Shown in pieces: positions 20,104 to 32,588 of a DNA stretch of 64,000 nt. Below the pieces are notes generated by a model that saw only the letters and a program-made list of their open reading frames with translations, had not been told where the DNA came from and did not search any database. Every line of letters begins with the position of its first letter. Positions within the stretch are counted from its first letter, which is position 1. This DNA is from Rugalucina vietnamica. Its lineage: Eukaryota; Mollusca; Bivalvia; Lucinida; Lucinidae. Position numbers and translations under genes: made by a program. The DNA lies in NCBI GenBank assembly GCA_964017185.1, contig OZ024878.1:3286151-3350150 (forward strand), given 5' to 3'.

Positions 20104-22262
20104 ATAGATTCAAAGATTCAAAATTTAATCTGCATTCAATCCAAAACATACAGGATTATGACAGAAACATATAACATACATACAAGATGAAAAATGACAA
20201 CTACATGTACACTACACTTACATTTGCATTCTACGATGTACAAAACTATACTATGAATATGACTTATGTAAGTGTGACATACCATTACACTTGGCAGTGC
20301 AGCCGTAACAGTGTATAAATGTATTTTTATTATGTCCATAAAATGTCAAATAAATCTAGTTGAAAACTAATGTACCTGAATGTTGACTGGAGTCCTGATA
20401 TTGTTGCCTAATCTTTAAACAATTATCTACATACAGGACAACAATTGGTATCATGTCCAGTTCACTAACTGACATAATATATAAAAACTTATCATAAAGA
20501 CAAAAATTGTCAAAATTAGGAACTATGGATGACACATCTTTGAACAATTGTTTTCTCAAATCGTCATATGCTTTACAGATGCAAATAAAATGAAACTCGT
20601 CTTCTATGGCTTTCAAGTTGCATGTTTGTAAAAAGCCTTAACTGTTTTGCTGTTCTAGCATATCTTCCAACTTCTACCTCTAGTCTATGATTAGATATGC
20701 GAAGTTTCGTAAATTTTGCGAGTATAGATCTATCAACATTTGCCGATAAATAATTTTCAAAGCAGATTTTCTTCTTGAATTCACTGTATGTTAATAACTT
20801 ATTGTTAGTCTTGTACCTGATATGACGGAATTAAAATATGCTTCGTATCTGGCAAGTAAAATTCGCTTAATAGCATATATTAACTTATTAACAGACATTG
20901 TTCCTTTATTATGCCAAACATGGTTAAAGCCGAGATATATCAGTAGACTTATAACATATTTGATGGTTAAATGAGCCAAATGCTTCACCATCATTATACG
21001 TTAGCGATAAATATGAAAATCTTGTTGCTTTTTCAAATGGGTTTTGTAACAAATATAACCAATATTTAATTGACTGTAATAAGGCAGAGATAGCGATAGG
21101 AAAACGACCTAATTCAGCTTTAGGAGCCATGTTACAAGCATACTTGCCCACCCCTAGTATGTACTTACAGTATCGCGTGTGTATCTTTTCTGGTAGAAAG
21201 GAATCGAAAGTTTTCTCAAGAGCACACTCTTGTTTACCTGATAACTTTTTCGAAAGATTCAAATTAAATACCGACCATAGTTCGCTTCCATATAAGAGTA
21301 CAGGCTTGACACATGCATCAAACAGTTTCAATAATAATTTTGCATTCACTTCAGACGTATGAAATCTACTTCTTATCATATATACCACCTTTAAAGCTTT
21401 ATTAGATAAATGGCATATTCCACTATTAAAATTACCAGATGCTTTTATAATTACCCCTAAATATTTGTATTCTTGTACGTTTTTCAACAAATCATTGCCA
21501 AAGTAGAATAAATTATCCTTTATAAGTTGCCCCCCCTCCATTAAATGTAATTACTTGAGTTTTTTTCTGTATTTACTTTTAGTTTCCATTTCTCGGCATA
21601 TGCATATAGGGAATTCAAACAATTCTGAAGCCCTTCCCTAGAAGTAGACAACAGTATCACATCATCAGCATACATTAAACAGTTAACTTTATTTGTTCCA
21701 ATAAACACAGGGTTGTTCTCATTAGATCCTAAACATTCCGGAAGGTCATTAAGAAAAAGATTAAATAAAAGCGGACTTAAAATACATCCCTGTTTCACTC
21801 CAACATTTGATGACAGTGATTTAGTCAATCCAGTAGACAGTTTGACAGAGTATTCTACTGTAGAGTACATATTTTTGATTACTTTATGCAATTTCCCATT
21901 AATTCCATATTTCAACATCTTAGCAAACATTGCATTTCTCCAAACTGTGTCAAAAGCTTTACGCAGATCAACGAAACATGCATAAACATGTTGTTTAGAT
22001 CTAAGATACTTGTCTATAATGGATTTTAAAGTGAATATGTGGTCAGTTGTTCTGTAAGACTTCCTAAATCCGATTTGCCATTCACTTAAAATGTTATTCT
22101 CACAAACAAACTTATCCATTCTATTATATAGGATTCTAGAAAACAACTTGCTCAAACAGCTTGATATTGCTATACCTCTATAGTTACTAGGATCACATTC
22201 ATCACCTGCTTTAAATATAGGTTTTATGATGCTTTCAGTCCATTTAGCTGGGTAAATACATA
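20104..22262 (-). mobile_element. LINE (non-LTR retrotransposon), 5'-truncated
   Basis: The minus strand encodes an RT reading from 22260 downwards: NYRGIAISSCLSKLFS, FVDLRKAFDTVW, GVKQGCILSPLLFN and CLMYADDVILL in canonical order, then a thumb region with YKYLGVII. Near 20580 is EDEFHFICICKAYDDLR, the conserved C-terminal block of many LINE proteins. The 3' end has a TTTGAATCTTTGAATC repeat near 20108-20123. There is no endonuclease domain, so the copy is 5'-truncated. Confidence 0.85.
20356..22260 (-). pseudogene. LINE reverse transcriptase, broken ORF
   Basis: The catalytic YADD is intact, but the frame is interrupted at an A run near 21557, beside a G run near 21530, where the downstream frame continues (NLFYFGNDLL...). 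More interruptions separate the thumb region (20924-21541) from the C-terminal Cys/His block (20356-20640). The first segment (21541-22260) contains fingers and palm; the second carries the GVIIKASGNF-type thumb. No longer able to code for a full RT. The clade (CR1/RTE/I-like) cannot be fixed by eye. Confidence 0.8.
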
Positions 22263-22759
22263 TATGAAAAAAAAAAAACCTTTAAAAATCTTCTCTGAAA
22301 CCAATAAAGTGATTTCAACGAAACTTGGCATGAAGCACCGATGGCTAAAGTACTTAAATGTATATATTAATCATGACCCTGTGATGACCTTGACCAAGTT
22401 TATGGCAAGGTCAACATGGTTTGCCTATGCATTTGAATGGGGAAAACTGTTAAAATGTCATTTGAAGGGAAATGCCAGCAGAAAATTTGCAAATGGACAG
22501 CATATTGATTGTTCTGAAAAAAGAAAATGGCCCAAGGGCTTCATCTGCCCCTGCACTGGGGTTAAATACCATAATATTCAAACATGTTTATTGGTATATG
22601 CAGCAGATCTCAGGTGAGCGTTTACAGGACCATTGGTCCTCTGGTTCATCATTTTAAAGAAAAGCTAAACTAATGTCATTCTGGAAATTGTGAAAATAAA
22701 CAGCCATATACTCGCAGCATATGAGTGTAGCCTATATGTTGCAAAGCCAAGTTGCTGTA

Positions 22760-22980
22760 ATATTTGAGCCTGGGTTCCGACCAGGTCCGACACAAATCAG
22801 GTTGTACAGACACAGAAGATGGCTAGAGGCTGAAAATTTTGGATTTAGAAAGTACAGGAAATGTACTTTCCATGTAGCGAAAACAAAGGCGCTGATCAGC
22901 TTCGCAGTTACTGCGAAGCTGATCTGCGCCTTTGTTTTCGCCTAAGCAGATTGTTGGTTTTCCCATGCGGTGGCTCATTT
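22760..22980 (-). repeat. GAGCC MITE copy 5
   Basis: The interior hairpin GGCGCTGATCAGCTTCGCAG / CTGCGAAGCTGATCTGCGCC is well preserved at 22888-22930. The right end is TTTTCCCATGCGGTGGCTC. Confidence 0.85.
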
Positions 22981-23382
22981 GTGAAGCAATGGCATTCTTC
23001 GAAATGACCTAAGATACAATGAACCACCGACCTGATGACAAGAAGGCTCATCCTATATGATATTGTTTGCTTTTTCATTTTGCTTCTGGTTTGTTTTTGT
23101 TTTGATACTTTCGCTGGTTCGATGCATTCGTGTTATTTTTACTACAACCAATCAAAACAAAACAAAAAGGAGGGGCTCTTGGGTAAAATTTCGCAAAAAT
23201 AGGACTACACAGGATTTTTCGTTAAGGTAAGTTTATTATGAACTGTATCATTAAAAATTGCAAATTAAAGATAACTCTCGTTATGGATTTGATGCATGTC
23301 AAAATGATTTTCAGTGGCGCACTTGATATTAATCTTACAACATTAAAATATATAGTTTCGTATTGTCTGATCCAGACATTTG

Positions 23383-24541
23383 AGCCGCCACATGGGAAAA
23401 CCAACAATCTGCATGGGCGAAAACAAAGGCGCAGATCAGCTTCGCAGTAACTGCGAAGCTGATCAGCGCCTTTGTTTTCGCTACACGGATAGTTCTTTTA
23501 AGGATGTTCGCTGCCAATGAAAAAGTATTCAAACTTTTTTTCTAACCACTCTTTTTTGATTTCAAATTACAACACAAGACATTTGAAAACAAAATAAGTA
23601 TAGGGTAGTGTGCATTTTTTCGAGCTACAGGCCTGTGAATGAGACCTCTGAACACTATGTTTTAAATTTAGTAAAATTAATTTAATTTTCAATTCTTTGA
23701 AACAAAAATACACTTAGAATGCTTTCAAAAGTCATAATATTTACATAATGCATACTATTTTGGACCAAAAGCATAGAAAAATTTGCAACTTGAAGTGGAT
23801 GACAAAATTTTACGAGTCGTTTTCCAACCCTACCCCCATACTTGAAAAGTCGGAAAAATCAATATTTTGAAATGTGCCAAAACCATGTTTGTAGATTCAA
23901 ACTTTTTCTTGTATTTTCACACAAGATAGAACTTGGTAATATTGTTCGAATAAAAGAAAGAAATATATAGGGTAGTGTGCATATAAGAGAGAACCAACAA
24001 CTTGAAAATCGCCATTTTAAGCCTTTTTTCGTCTGTTTTGTTTCTTAAAGCCCATTTCATAAAACCACCCAAAATTTTAAAACGAGCACACCAAAGACAG
24101 AAAGACCGACTTAGAAGACCATATACACATATACTGCTGCTAAAACAAGCATCGAACTAATGCAATTTATTTGAAGATGTATAATATTCAAGTTTAATCT
24201 ACCCTACCCCCTAAATTTTTCTGGCAACTAAAATTTTCTGAAAAGTTGCAGAAAATGGGGTAAAAAAATGAAATTCCTTAGATTGACAATTTTCATGGCT
24301 CATTCAGTGCATATCGTCAATATGTATCCAAATATAAAATATTAGGAAAATATCTGCGACCGTTTTCGAGATATTCAACAAAAGAAAAACCGGAAGTTCC
24401 GAAATGTCAAATGTTAGCAGCGAACATCCTTAAAAACCCGAAATTTCAAGCTTCTGGCCATCTTCTGTAACTGTACAGGTCGGTTTATGTCGGACCTGTT
24501 CGGAAACCACATTGTTGGTTTCCCTACGAGGCGGCTCGAGT
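23383..24541 (+). repeat. GAGCC MITE copy 6, split by a TTAA insertion
   Basis: The left half (GAGCCGCCACATGGGAAAAC to the central hairpin and CTACACGGATAG) ends at 23507. The right half (CCCGAAATTTCAAGC to CCCTACGAGGCGGCTCGAG) resumes at about 24437. The 918 bp between is a separate element. Confidence 0.85.
23508..24433. mobile_element. piggyBac-like non-autonomous element, 918 bp
   Basis: TTAA (23508-23511) and TTAA (24430-24433) flank exact inverted ends GGATGTTCGCTGC and GCAGCGAACATCC. TTAA duplications are the signature of piggyBac-superfamily transposases. The interior is AT-rich and has no ORF, so it must have moved in trans. It interrupts a GAGCC MITE, giving a clean insertion age order. 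Confidence 0.8.
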
Positions 24542-24593
24542 GCTAGGGCAAACATGGTCCCTTTATTATGAAAAGGAAAAAGTAGCCAATGAT

Positions 24594-24862
24594 CAGGAAA
24601 CTTGCCCATGCTATATACAAAGATTTTTTTCAGCTTTAAAAATGAAAATTTCAGTAGAAAAAATTAAGGTATCTTTAAGATATTTATTCAAAACATTGAT
24701 TGTGGGTACACGTTAGAACCGCCTCGTCGATGCGGTTCTAACGAGTACCCACAATCTATGTTTTGGATCAAAAATAAGAAAAAATAGATATACCCCCATG
24801 TAAACCCCTGTTTTTCTACATAAAAGTGGGGTTAAATTGGGTATTCAATACACGGACATGTA
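24594..24862 (+). repeat. Hairpin MITE copy 4
   Basis: AAACTTGCCCATGC at the left; palindrome 24703-24762 with two arm mismatches (CCTCGTCGATGCGG); CTACATAAAAGTGGGG; CACGGACATGT at the right. Confidence 0.85.
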
Positions 24863-25414
24863 GTACGGTACATGAAACTGAAATTTGGCGATAAAATGCA
24901 CCCATAAGGGGAAAGGACAAACTTGGTCTCAAATGAAATCTTATTACCCCTGCTATTGATTCCTGGTTGTCGTAGCTTTCCAAAAGTGTAGCGTCATATT
25001 AGAAAAAGGGGAGATAACTCCCTACTATAACAAAGCAAGTTTCGACAGACAGTTGTTTCCGTTAGAAAAAAGCATAGGATTATTCACGGAACAACATAAT
25101 TTTTTATACTTCTATAATACAAACATGTATTTCGCGGCGATTGGTTGCTGTTTAGGTTCCTTGAATGTCAAGACGATGTTATTACGTAATGTTACGTAAT
25201 ATACTCATAAAGTCGTTGTAAATAAATATTTTCAATTTAATTTGCGCGATTCATATAAATGCGTTTGAAACGATTTTTCTTTAGTCTTACTGACAATTTC
25301 ATAAGCTTTTCAGCCATGTAAGCTACGTTTCTGTATAATTCGTATTAGTTGAGTTACATCCCTTTAAAGTATGGCATCCCCCTTCAAAAGCTTGCACATT
25401 TCAGTGAATTAATA

Positions 25415-26140
25415 ATGGAGGTACACAAAGAAAATGGACCATATCTCAGCTGATTCTTATCCTAGATCATAGAACTTGGTCTCATTTTAAATAGGAGACA
25501 TATCCCTGATATCGTATGATAAAGAGTGTAAGTTATCTAATTTGCATATTCATGAATTTTAATTAAATCATCAAAATTACATAATAAACAATAAAAACAA
25601 TAACTGAACTTATTTCAAAAATAAACTGTCACTGTGACACATTGTTATTGCACTAATAATACCATTTGACAAAATTGTTGATGTCATGTACCTATATGAA
25701 ATTTATATTATTAGCATTTTCATGAATATTAATGAAATTTTCAAAAATCAGGAAAAACGAGGGGAAAATATTTTGCACAATTTAGTGAATTAATAATGGG
25801 GGTACACAAAGAAAATGGACCATATCTCAGCTGTTTTTTATCCTAGATCACAGAACATGATCTCTTTTTAAAGCGGAGACATATCCCTGATATCGTATGA
25901 TAAAGAATATAAATTATTTGCATATTCATGAATTTTAATTAAATCATCAAAATGACAGAATAAACCATAAAGCACAATAACTGAGCTTATTTCAGACATA
26001 AGCTATCACTGTGACACATTGTTATTGCACCAATGATACCATTTGACAAAATAATTGATGTCATGTACCTATATGAAAATTATATTGTTAGCATTTTCAA
26101 GAATAAACTTTTAAAAGTCAGGATAAACGAGAGGAAAATA
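25415..26140 (+). repeat. Two adjacent units of about 385 bp
   Basis: GGTACACAAAGAAAATGGACC at 25420 and 25801 starts two units alike over most of their length (GGAGACATATCCCTGATATC, TGACACATTGTTATTGCAC). They are the youngest pair in the array. Confidence 0.8.
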
Positions 26141-28051
26141 TTTTGCAATTGAAGACTTCGGGGCAGGTAATATGATCTACTTTGCACTCTTGGACAAATC
26201 TTCATGGCGGCCAGATTTGTCAGAACATCAAAATGCCCAAAAATTTTGTCTTCATCACTAAACACAATTGCATTACGTAAATTTTATATTTATACAACCC
26301 AACCTTAATGTGATTGTAAAGAATGGGAGTGTATTTACACAAACATCATATTCAATCAATAGCGCTAGCATTGTCTAGAATATTTTAGTTTGTCCAATAG
26401 TAAAACACGGACATAAAACTTTTACATACATACAAATTAATAATCAAATCATTCATTTTGCACATTCATGAAATTAATAAAACATAAGAAAAGTCGGTAC
26501 AATATGGGGGAATAGTTACAAAATCTATTGTATCTGAGCTGTTAATAAACATAGAACACTGAAAGATGTATCAAAAGAATGCTATGACAATGATAAAATC
26601 ACCCTCATGTCTGATAAAAGACTCATCTGATTTTCTTTTTCATGATTTTTAATGAAAATTTGAAAATGAAGAGAAAAGACTGAATAAAATAAACGGGAAT
26701 AGCCACAAAATGACTTGTATCTCAGCAACACAAAACCCTAAAGTGCTGAAATTGGTATCAAAAGATTGCTATAGCAAAATTATGTCACTCTATTCTACTC
26801 TACAATATATGCCATTATATATTTGGTTTTAATTAAATATGTAGAAACTGGAGAAAAAGGCAGAAAATGAAGGGGGGTTACCTATATAACCACACCCATC
26901 TTGGCTACTGAAATACCTAGAGAGCTGAAATTGGAATAAATTGATTGCTAGGACACATGATTATAGCCAAATACTAAGAAATATAAATCGGCTCTCTAAC
27001 ATATTGTTCAATTGTTAATAAAACTTAAAGTTGAGAAAAATTACTGAAAAATGAAGGGGCATATCAACACAATCGCTTATATCTCAGCTAGTAAAAACCT
27101 TAGATTTTGTAAATGGCACCAAATGATTGCTACGACATTGTGCTATTACCATGTACTAAGATATGTTGATCAGCTGAAATTCTTTCTTTGATTGTATTTT
27201 AATAAGAAATATAGATATTAGAGAAACATCACAGGAAAATGAAGGGGTATACCAATAATATCGATTATATCTCAGCTACCAAACGCTATAGAGTGTTGAA
27301 AATGGTACTAAGTAATTGTTAGGAGAATGTGCTATAATCATGTAATAAGATATATAAGCTATTTGACTTTCTTAAAGCTCGAACATTAACGAAAAATGAA
27401 GTGGGTATACCAACAAAGTCACAAATATCTCAGCTACCAAATGTCATAAAGTGTTGAAAATGGTACCAACTGATCGCTAGGTCAATGCACTATATCGCTT
27501 TAATAAGATATATAAATCACCTGACTATTTATTGTTCGAATATTAATTGGAACATTAGATATTGAAGAAAAACTCACCAACAAATAAAGGGACTATACCA
27601 ACAAAGTCGCTTATACCTTAGCTAGCAAAAACCTTAGGGTTTTGTAAATGGTACCAAAGGAGTTCTAAGGCAAAGCACTATTGCCCTGCAGTCTGATATA
27701 TTAACCACTTTAGATAATGGTTTGTGAATGTTACGTAAAACTTCAAAGAATGTAAACATAACAGAAAAAAATAAGGCTGTGCTCAAACAAAATCATTTGT
27801 ACATTTGATTTTAACTAATTGGTGTTGAAAATATTGTCATATAACAATGACTAGTAGTCGTAGAAATTATTTGATGTAATTTTGAATTATTTGTGGATGT
27901 TTACAACTGATAAACAGGTGATTTTGTTGGTATTCCCCTTTAATTTTCCTTTAATTTTCACATATTTTTGTGGTTTTCATGAAAATTCATGAAGCAAACA
28001 ATCATATGATTCATTAATAAATATGTATATAGTACATTGTCGTAACTATAG

Positions 28052-28690
28052 TACAAGTAGGCAAAGATCAGGAAAAGGCGCAATCAGAAAAAGATTCCCA
28101 CTCCAAAAACCAAGGTGGGAAAAAACCAAACTAACAATCAGGTACTTATACCATGAAACATATCGTAAGCCAAATGAGCAGCTATTTTCCCAATAGGTGG
28201 CCACTCAGTTACCTTAACTTAACTAAAAATATGAAAACATACATAAGGCGCCAACAGCACAAAATTTTTTTAAACACCAAGACATAAAACAAAAAGAACC
28301 ACCACAGAAGTATCGACCTGGAACGATCAGTAACACAAAGTTACTGGCGGGCTTAAACCGGTTTTACAGGTACCTTACCTCACCCTCAGCTTCTGCAGTG
28401 GTTCATAACATTTATTTATTTCTTTGGTCCTCGTGGTGAATCTCGAACTAATCAATGAATCATCAAGAACAAACAAATAAATCATGATAAAATCCTGATA
28501 AATCAAAAACCAGGACTCACAGATTGAGTAAGCTGCCCGACGATGGAGATCCCTGGGCGCCGAATAACCTACTAACTCCGGAGCAAAAGAAAAACAGCAG
28601 TTGGACCCCGGTGGGCCAAGCAACAGACAAGAAGCTCCGGCCCCAACCAACTAAAATGAATAGCTTTAAGTCGGGGCCATCATAGAGTCT
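28052..28690 (-). mobile_element. Penelope-like element 3' tail
   Basis: Nearly the same sequence as 1418-2045: ACAAGTAGGCAAAGATCAGG through CCCCGGTGGGCCAAGCAACA to TCGGGGCCATCATAGAGTCT. It stops before any RT codon, so this copy is severely 5'-truncated. It sits inside the AT-rich inverted array. Confidence 0.85.
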
Positions 28691-29586
28691 GATGCATATA
28701 CAAAGTCTAATTCTCTAGGGCTATTAATAGCTAAAATACATGATATATATTTTATAGTGCAGGGTGTATAATATTGTCTAAGTAATATTTCTACACCAAT
28801 TTCAGCACATCAGAACTTTTGGTTGCTGAGATACGGGTCATTTTATAGGTATACCCATTTAATTGTCCAGTTTATTCTCGCCAGTTTCTTTTTTTTTCAT
28901 AAATATTCATGAAATTGAAGATCAAGTGAGGCCTATATATTCCCATAGCATGTATTTGATACGACTTTCATTGCTCTCTGTTAATGTTCAACCCAGGTAA
29001 AAGTGCCAGGTCCCTAGAAAATCATGAAAAACTTGTAAATGTCATTACAACGTTTCCAGGCTACCAAGGACATATTTGTTTTTCATTTTGGTGGTCCCTC
29101 TGAACAATTTGGTATATATGAGGATCTAGAGTTATAAGGTAGATCTTATATCTATATACCACTCCAATCTCTTTAGCGACAGACTTTCCATTGTGTAGAT
29201 GTGTAGATAAATATTAATGGATATGTAAATAAGATAATCTTATTCGGGTCCAAGTTAGCAAATGTGCCAAATGGTATCACAGGTGCAATAGAAATGTGCC
29301 ACAATAATGGTTTGGATTTGAAATATTTGGGGCTTAAAATGCATTTCTTTCATTATTGTTACTTTATTGATGTTTCATGAATATGCATTAGATAAATTGC
29401 ATTAACCAGATGTTAGAACTATATTTAAGCACTAAGCAGAGACCAGGTTAGTGGTCTGGGATTACTAGTAGTGGCGATGCTAGAATCGGCGATTACTAGT
29501 AGTGGCGATAATATTGATTTAGCATTTTTTACTCAAAACAAAAAATACCTGCAAAATATTGTATTTTTAAGTGTTATGGTATTATA

Positions 29587-29708
29587 GGGTTATTGCACTG
29601 ATATCGGTGAATATTGTCCCGAGTTGGGATATCGAAGGACGCGAGCTTGCGAGCGTACGTAGATATCCCAACGAGGGACAATATTCACCGATACCAATGC
29701 GATAACCC
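29587..29708. repeat. 122-bp palindromic element
   Basis: GGGTTATTGCACTGATATCG at the left pairs with CGATACCAATGCGATAACCC at the right. An inner stem (TTGGGATATC / GATATCCCAA) surrounds a GAGCTTGCGAGC core. Confidence 0.8.
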
Positions 29709-30113
29709 TTTTATTACATAGCTTTAAATATCTGAGTCGCATATTTGATGTTTTGTTGAGAGCAAGCATTACAAAATTGAAATATCTACAAGAAGGCCGT
29801 GATAATATCCTTGAGTGATTTCATTTTTGCACCGGTGCAATATCAGATATCATTTTTGCACTGTTACTTTTTGGAAGCAAATTTTGAAATTGTATCAATA
29901 TTACTGGCATTTTGTTTTCTTTTTTCTGCTTAAATTGCTGACAAGCTTTGGCCAACGTTTCGGCCCGGTATGACGTCATTTTCCACGTGACGTCAATCGA
30001 ATATGACGTCATTTGAGTTGACGTCCCAATTTTACAATTTTGTACGATTACCTTCAAGTCAAGAAATTGACATTGTTTCACAAAAATATTTTTTCTCTAT
30101 AGCTATGTAATAA
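29709..30113. repeat. Inverted-end element with TGACGTCA cluster
   Basis: TTTTATTACATAGC (29710) is inverted at GCTATGTAATAAAG (30099). The interior holds TGACGTCA or close variants at about 29970-30025. Confidence 0.45.
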
Positions 30114-31346
30114 AGAGTTATCTCCCCAAATAACGATATGACCGTTACACATTCCGGACACGGCAATAAATGTAACAAGAAGGAGGGACGATAATTCTTA
30201 ATTTGAAATAATTGTCAGCACTATGTTGCTTTTTTCTAGCCAAGGTGCAGTGCAAATCATTTTCGTAAGTATACTGTTTAATATTTTCCCGTCTTTTTTC
30301 TTCATTTTGATGTTTCATTAATATTCATGAAACTAAAATCGCATGATCGTATACCTGACTAGTTGTGCAAAAGTTCATTGTCTGAGCATTCATTGGAAAA
30401 CTATTTTCAAAACCCTACGTCTAACAACAACCCAGGTAAATTTTACATGTGTTTTTGTAGGTATAGTCCCTCAATGTTTCCATGATTTATCTCGGATTTT
30501 ACTAACATTCATACATATGCAAATGAGATGATTTTCCTACAGGTCCATGACATAATAGAACCTGTTAAATTGCATTACCGGTGCAATAAAAATTCGCCAC
30601 AATGGTAATTTTGGTCTTAATTGATTTACTTTTTGACTTTAAATGATTTTGAACCGTGCTTTGTTATGACATTTTAACTTATTTTATCAATAATCATGAA
30701 TATGCAAATTAGATAGCTTATTAGATAATTTGAATAACTTAGCATTTTATGAAAGGAGTATGTTTTTTGCTTTAGAATGAGACCAAGTTTAGTGATCTAG
30801 GATAAGTAACAGTGGAGAAATGGACCATTTAGCATTATGTACTCTGTAGAATATTGCATTTTATAAGATTTTATTACAGAGTTATCTCCCCATTTTACAA
30901 TATGACGCTACACTTTCCGGACACTACGACAACCGGCAAATGAAAGAAGAGATTATAAGCTTTAATTTGAGACTAATTTCAACCTTTCCCTACATAGGTG
31001 CATTTTTCGTTCGATTTAAGCGTCGTACAGGATTCATGTACCGCACTAATGTGTGCGTGAGGATGTTTCATACTGTATTAAATTTACTCTGTAATTATGA
31101 AAGAAAATATATACTTAGCACCTTGAATATTTCTATGAAATGTTCTCGCAGGAAAAAGCACAGAAAACGCAAACATGATGCCCCGCAAACAAAATTTTCC
31201 TTCTACTTTCCAAGACCAAAATAAGTATTCTGATTACAGGAAATAACAAGAACCGGACGTTCAGCTATTGGTAGGCATTGGGCCCATGTGCGTCTAGAAG
31301 GGGCTTACAATTTCATAGTCCTTTGTATCGTGAGCATCCCTGCCTT

Positions 31347-31543
31347 CATCAGGAAAACATGTCCGTGCAACTAATACCCCCTTAAACCCTACTTTTATAT
31401 AGTAAAGCTGGGGTATGCAGGGGTGTATCTATTTTTCTTAGCTTAGCTTTGATCTAAAACATAGATTGTGGTTACACGTTAGAACCGCCTCGGCCAGGCG
31501 GTTCTAACGTGTGCCCACAATCTATGTTTTGAGCAAAAATAAG

Positions 31544-31579
<36 letters not shown>

Positions 31580-31644
31580 GCAGAAAATTTTCAATTTTTA
31601 AAGCTAAAAATAGCTGTTTATTGCATGGGCAAGTTTTCGTAATG
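31347..31644 (-). repeat. Hairpin MITE copy 5, complete, minus strand
   Basis: CATCAGGAAAACATGTCCGTG at the left and CATGGGCAAGTTTTCGTAATG at the right. The palindrome lies at 31463-31523 with symmetric ACACGTT / AACGTGT arms. A poly(A) expansion is at 31543-31576. Confidence 0.9.
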
Positions 31645-32039
31645 TTGACGACGAGATTCTTTCAGAGATTTGATTATACGAAGCAATATATAGATCTGCA
31701 TTCATTCATATTAAAAGTAAATATAGAAGGCGTAGGAATTGATATAATAACTAAATTAAAAACAATTCCAACCGAGACACCTGACGGGAAAGAAAGTATG
31801 TCACATTATGTCAAAAATGTTACAACATGCATGATGAGCAAGATTATTTTAACTCTTTCCCAACAGGGTGACCCTCTGGATATCAGTCAAATACAAAGGT
31901 GATGAGTACATCAGACAGATAGATGGAAGATGCACAAAACTTCTTATATTGCTTCATGACATCCTAATCTTGGGTAAAAGTCCCATAAAATGAATGCAAC
32001 GTCCCGATATGACTATTGCTTTGACGTAAAGCGTCAGTT

Positions 32040-32060
32040 CAAAAAAAAAAAAAAAAAAAA
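32040..32060. repeat. Poly(A) tract after a dispersed repeat
   Basis: GACATCCTAATCTTGGGTAA...GTCCCGATATGAC (31958-32012) precedes A21. The same segment recurs at 36935-36995 (+) and about 45600-45660 (inverted), as expected for a retroposed repeat. Confidence 0.5.
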
Positions 32061-32373
32061 ATCTTATACCGCTCTTCCATGTTAATCTATCACCAACGAA
32101 GCTCTCACCCAAGATGAGCACATCTCAATAATTCCTTTCAGTAGTACAAGAACACTAAGAGCTAAGCAGAGAAGTATTGACAAAGATTTGGGGGACTTGC
32201 TGGTGGCCGGAGCCGGAGTAAAAGCCTTTGATAGTGTCCTTAATGCAAAGAGAGTTTGAAAATGTAAAAAACGTTGTTAAATTCCTGTCCTGTGTAACTA
32301 TTTGTCCATAGTTATGATTTCTTCAATAGTTTTCAATAGATGTGATTTCCGACAACATTTCATTATTTTCCAG

Positions 32374-32588
32374 CCCCTGTACGTACTTTCTAATGGCGAT
32401 GCTGACGGTGATGTTCGGGCTTCTGGCGGGCGTGGCTCTCTTGGACAGCGCCCTGGGTGCCCCGATTGTTTTTCTGGAGAAAAAGAGTGACACATTTATT
32501 CCGCTACCCAACGGGACCTTTCAGTTTAACAGTATGCTCACAAAGACTATCACCTACGATCCGGAAACGCGAATTATTTATTCAACAG
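32374..32588 (+). CDS. msp130-like exon 1 (signal peptide)
   Basis: Acceptor TTATTTTCCAG (ends 32373), coding from ATG 32393, donor ACAG|GTCGGT, leaves in phase 1. Contains the signal peptide, FLEKKSDTFIPLPNGTF and TITYDPETRIIYSTG. Confidence 0.8.

Larger units (their letters stand above)
18473..22646 (+). mobile_element. GCTCACCTGAGC bivalve repeat, copy C, interrupted twice
   Basis: The 5' hairpin starts at 18473. The body runs 19506-20103 and resumes 22265-22646, ending CAGGTGAGCG and AGGACCATTGGTCCT as in copy B. A 1-kb foldback (18503-19505) and a minus-strand LINE (about 20104-22262) are inserted in it. The junctions fall inside sequence continuous in copy B: ...CCGA | GGATAG... and CAAGATGGC | AAACCTTTAAAAATC. 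Confidence 0.8.
24950..30945. repeat. 6-kb inverted array of AT-rich repeats
   Basis: The left end (GGTTGTCGTAGC...GTGTAGCGTCATATT...GGGGAGATAACT, 24967-25020) is inverted at the right end (AGTTATCTCCCC...AATATGACGCTACAC...CTACGACAACC, 30881-30936). A further inverted copy lies at 30112-30170. Inside, units with ATATCTCAGCT recur in + sense at roughly 25440, 25820, 26530, 26720, 26900, 27080, 27270, 27425 and 27610. Similar units appear in inverted sense after 28730. A Penelope-like tail (28052-28690) interrupts the axis. Confidence 0.7.

Noticed and set aside
30940-31224. 94-codon ORF at the end of the AT-rich array
   Set aside because: Begins within the repeat terminus and shows no recognisable domain.
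31621-31902. 93-codon ORF starting in a MITE end
   Set aside because: Its first codons are the hairpin MITE terminus, and no splice signals or motifs support the rest.
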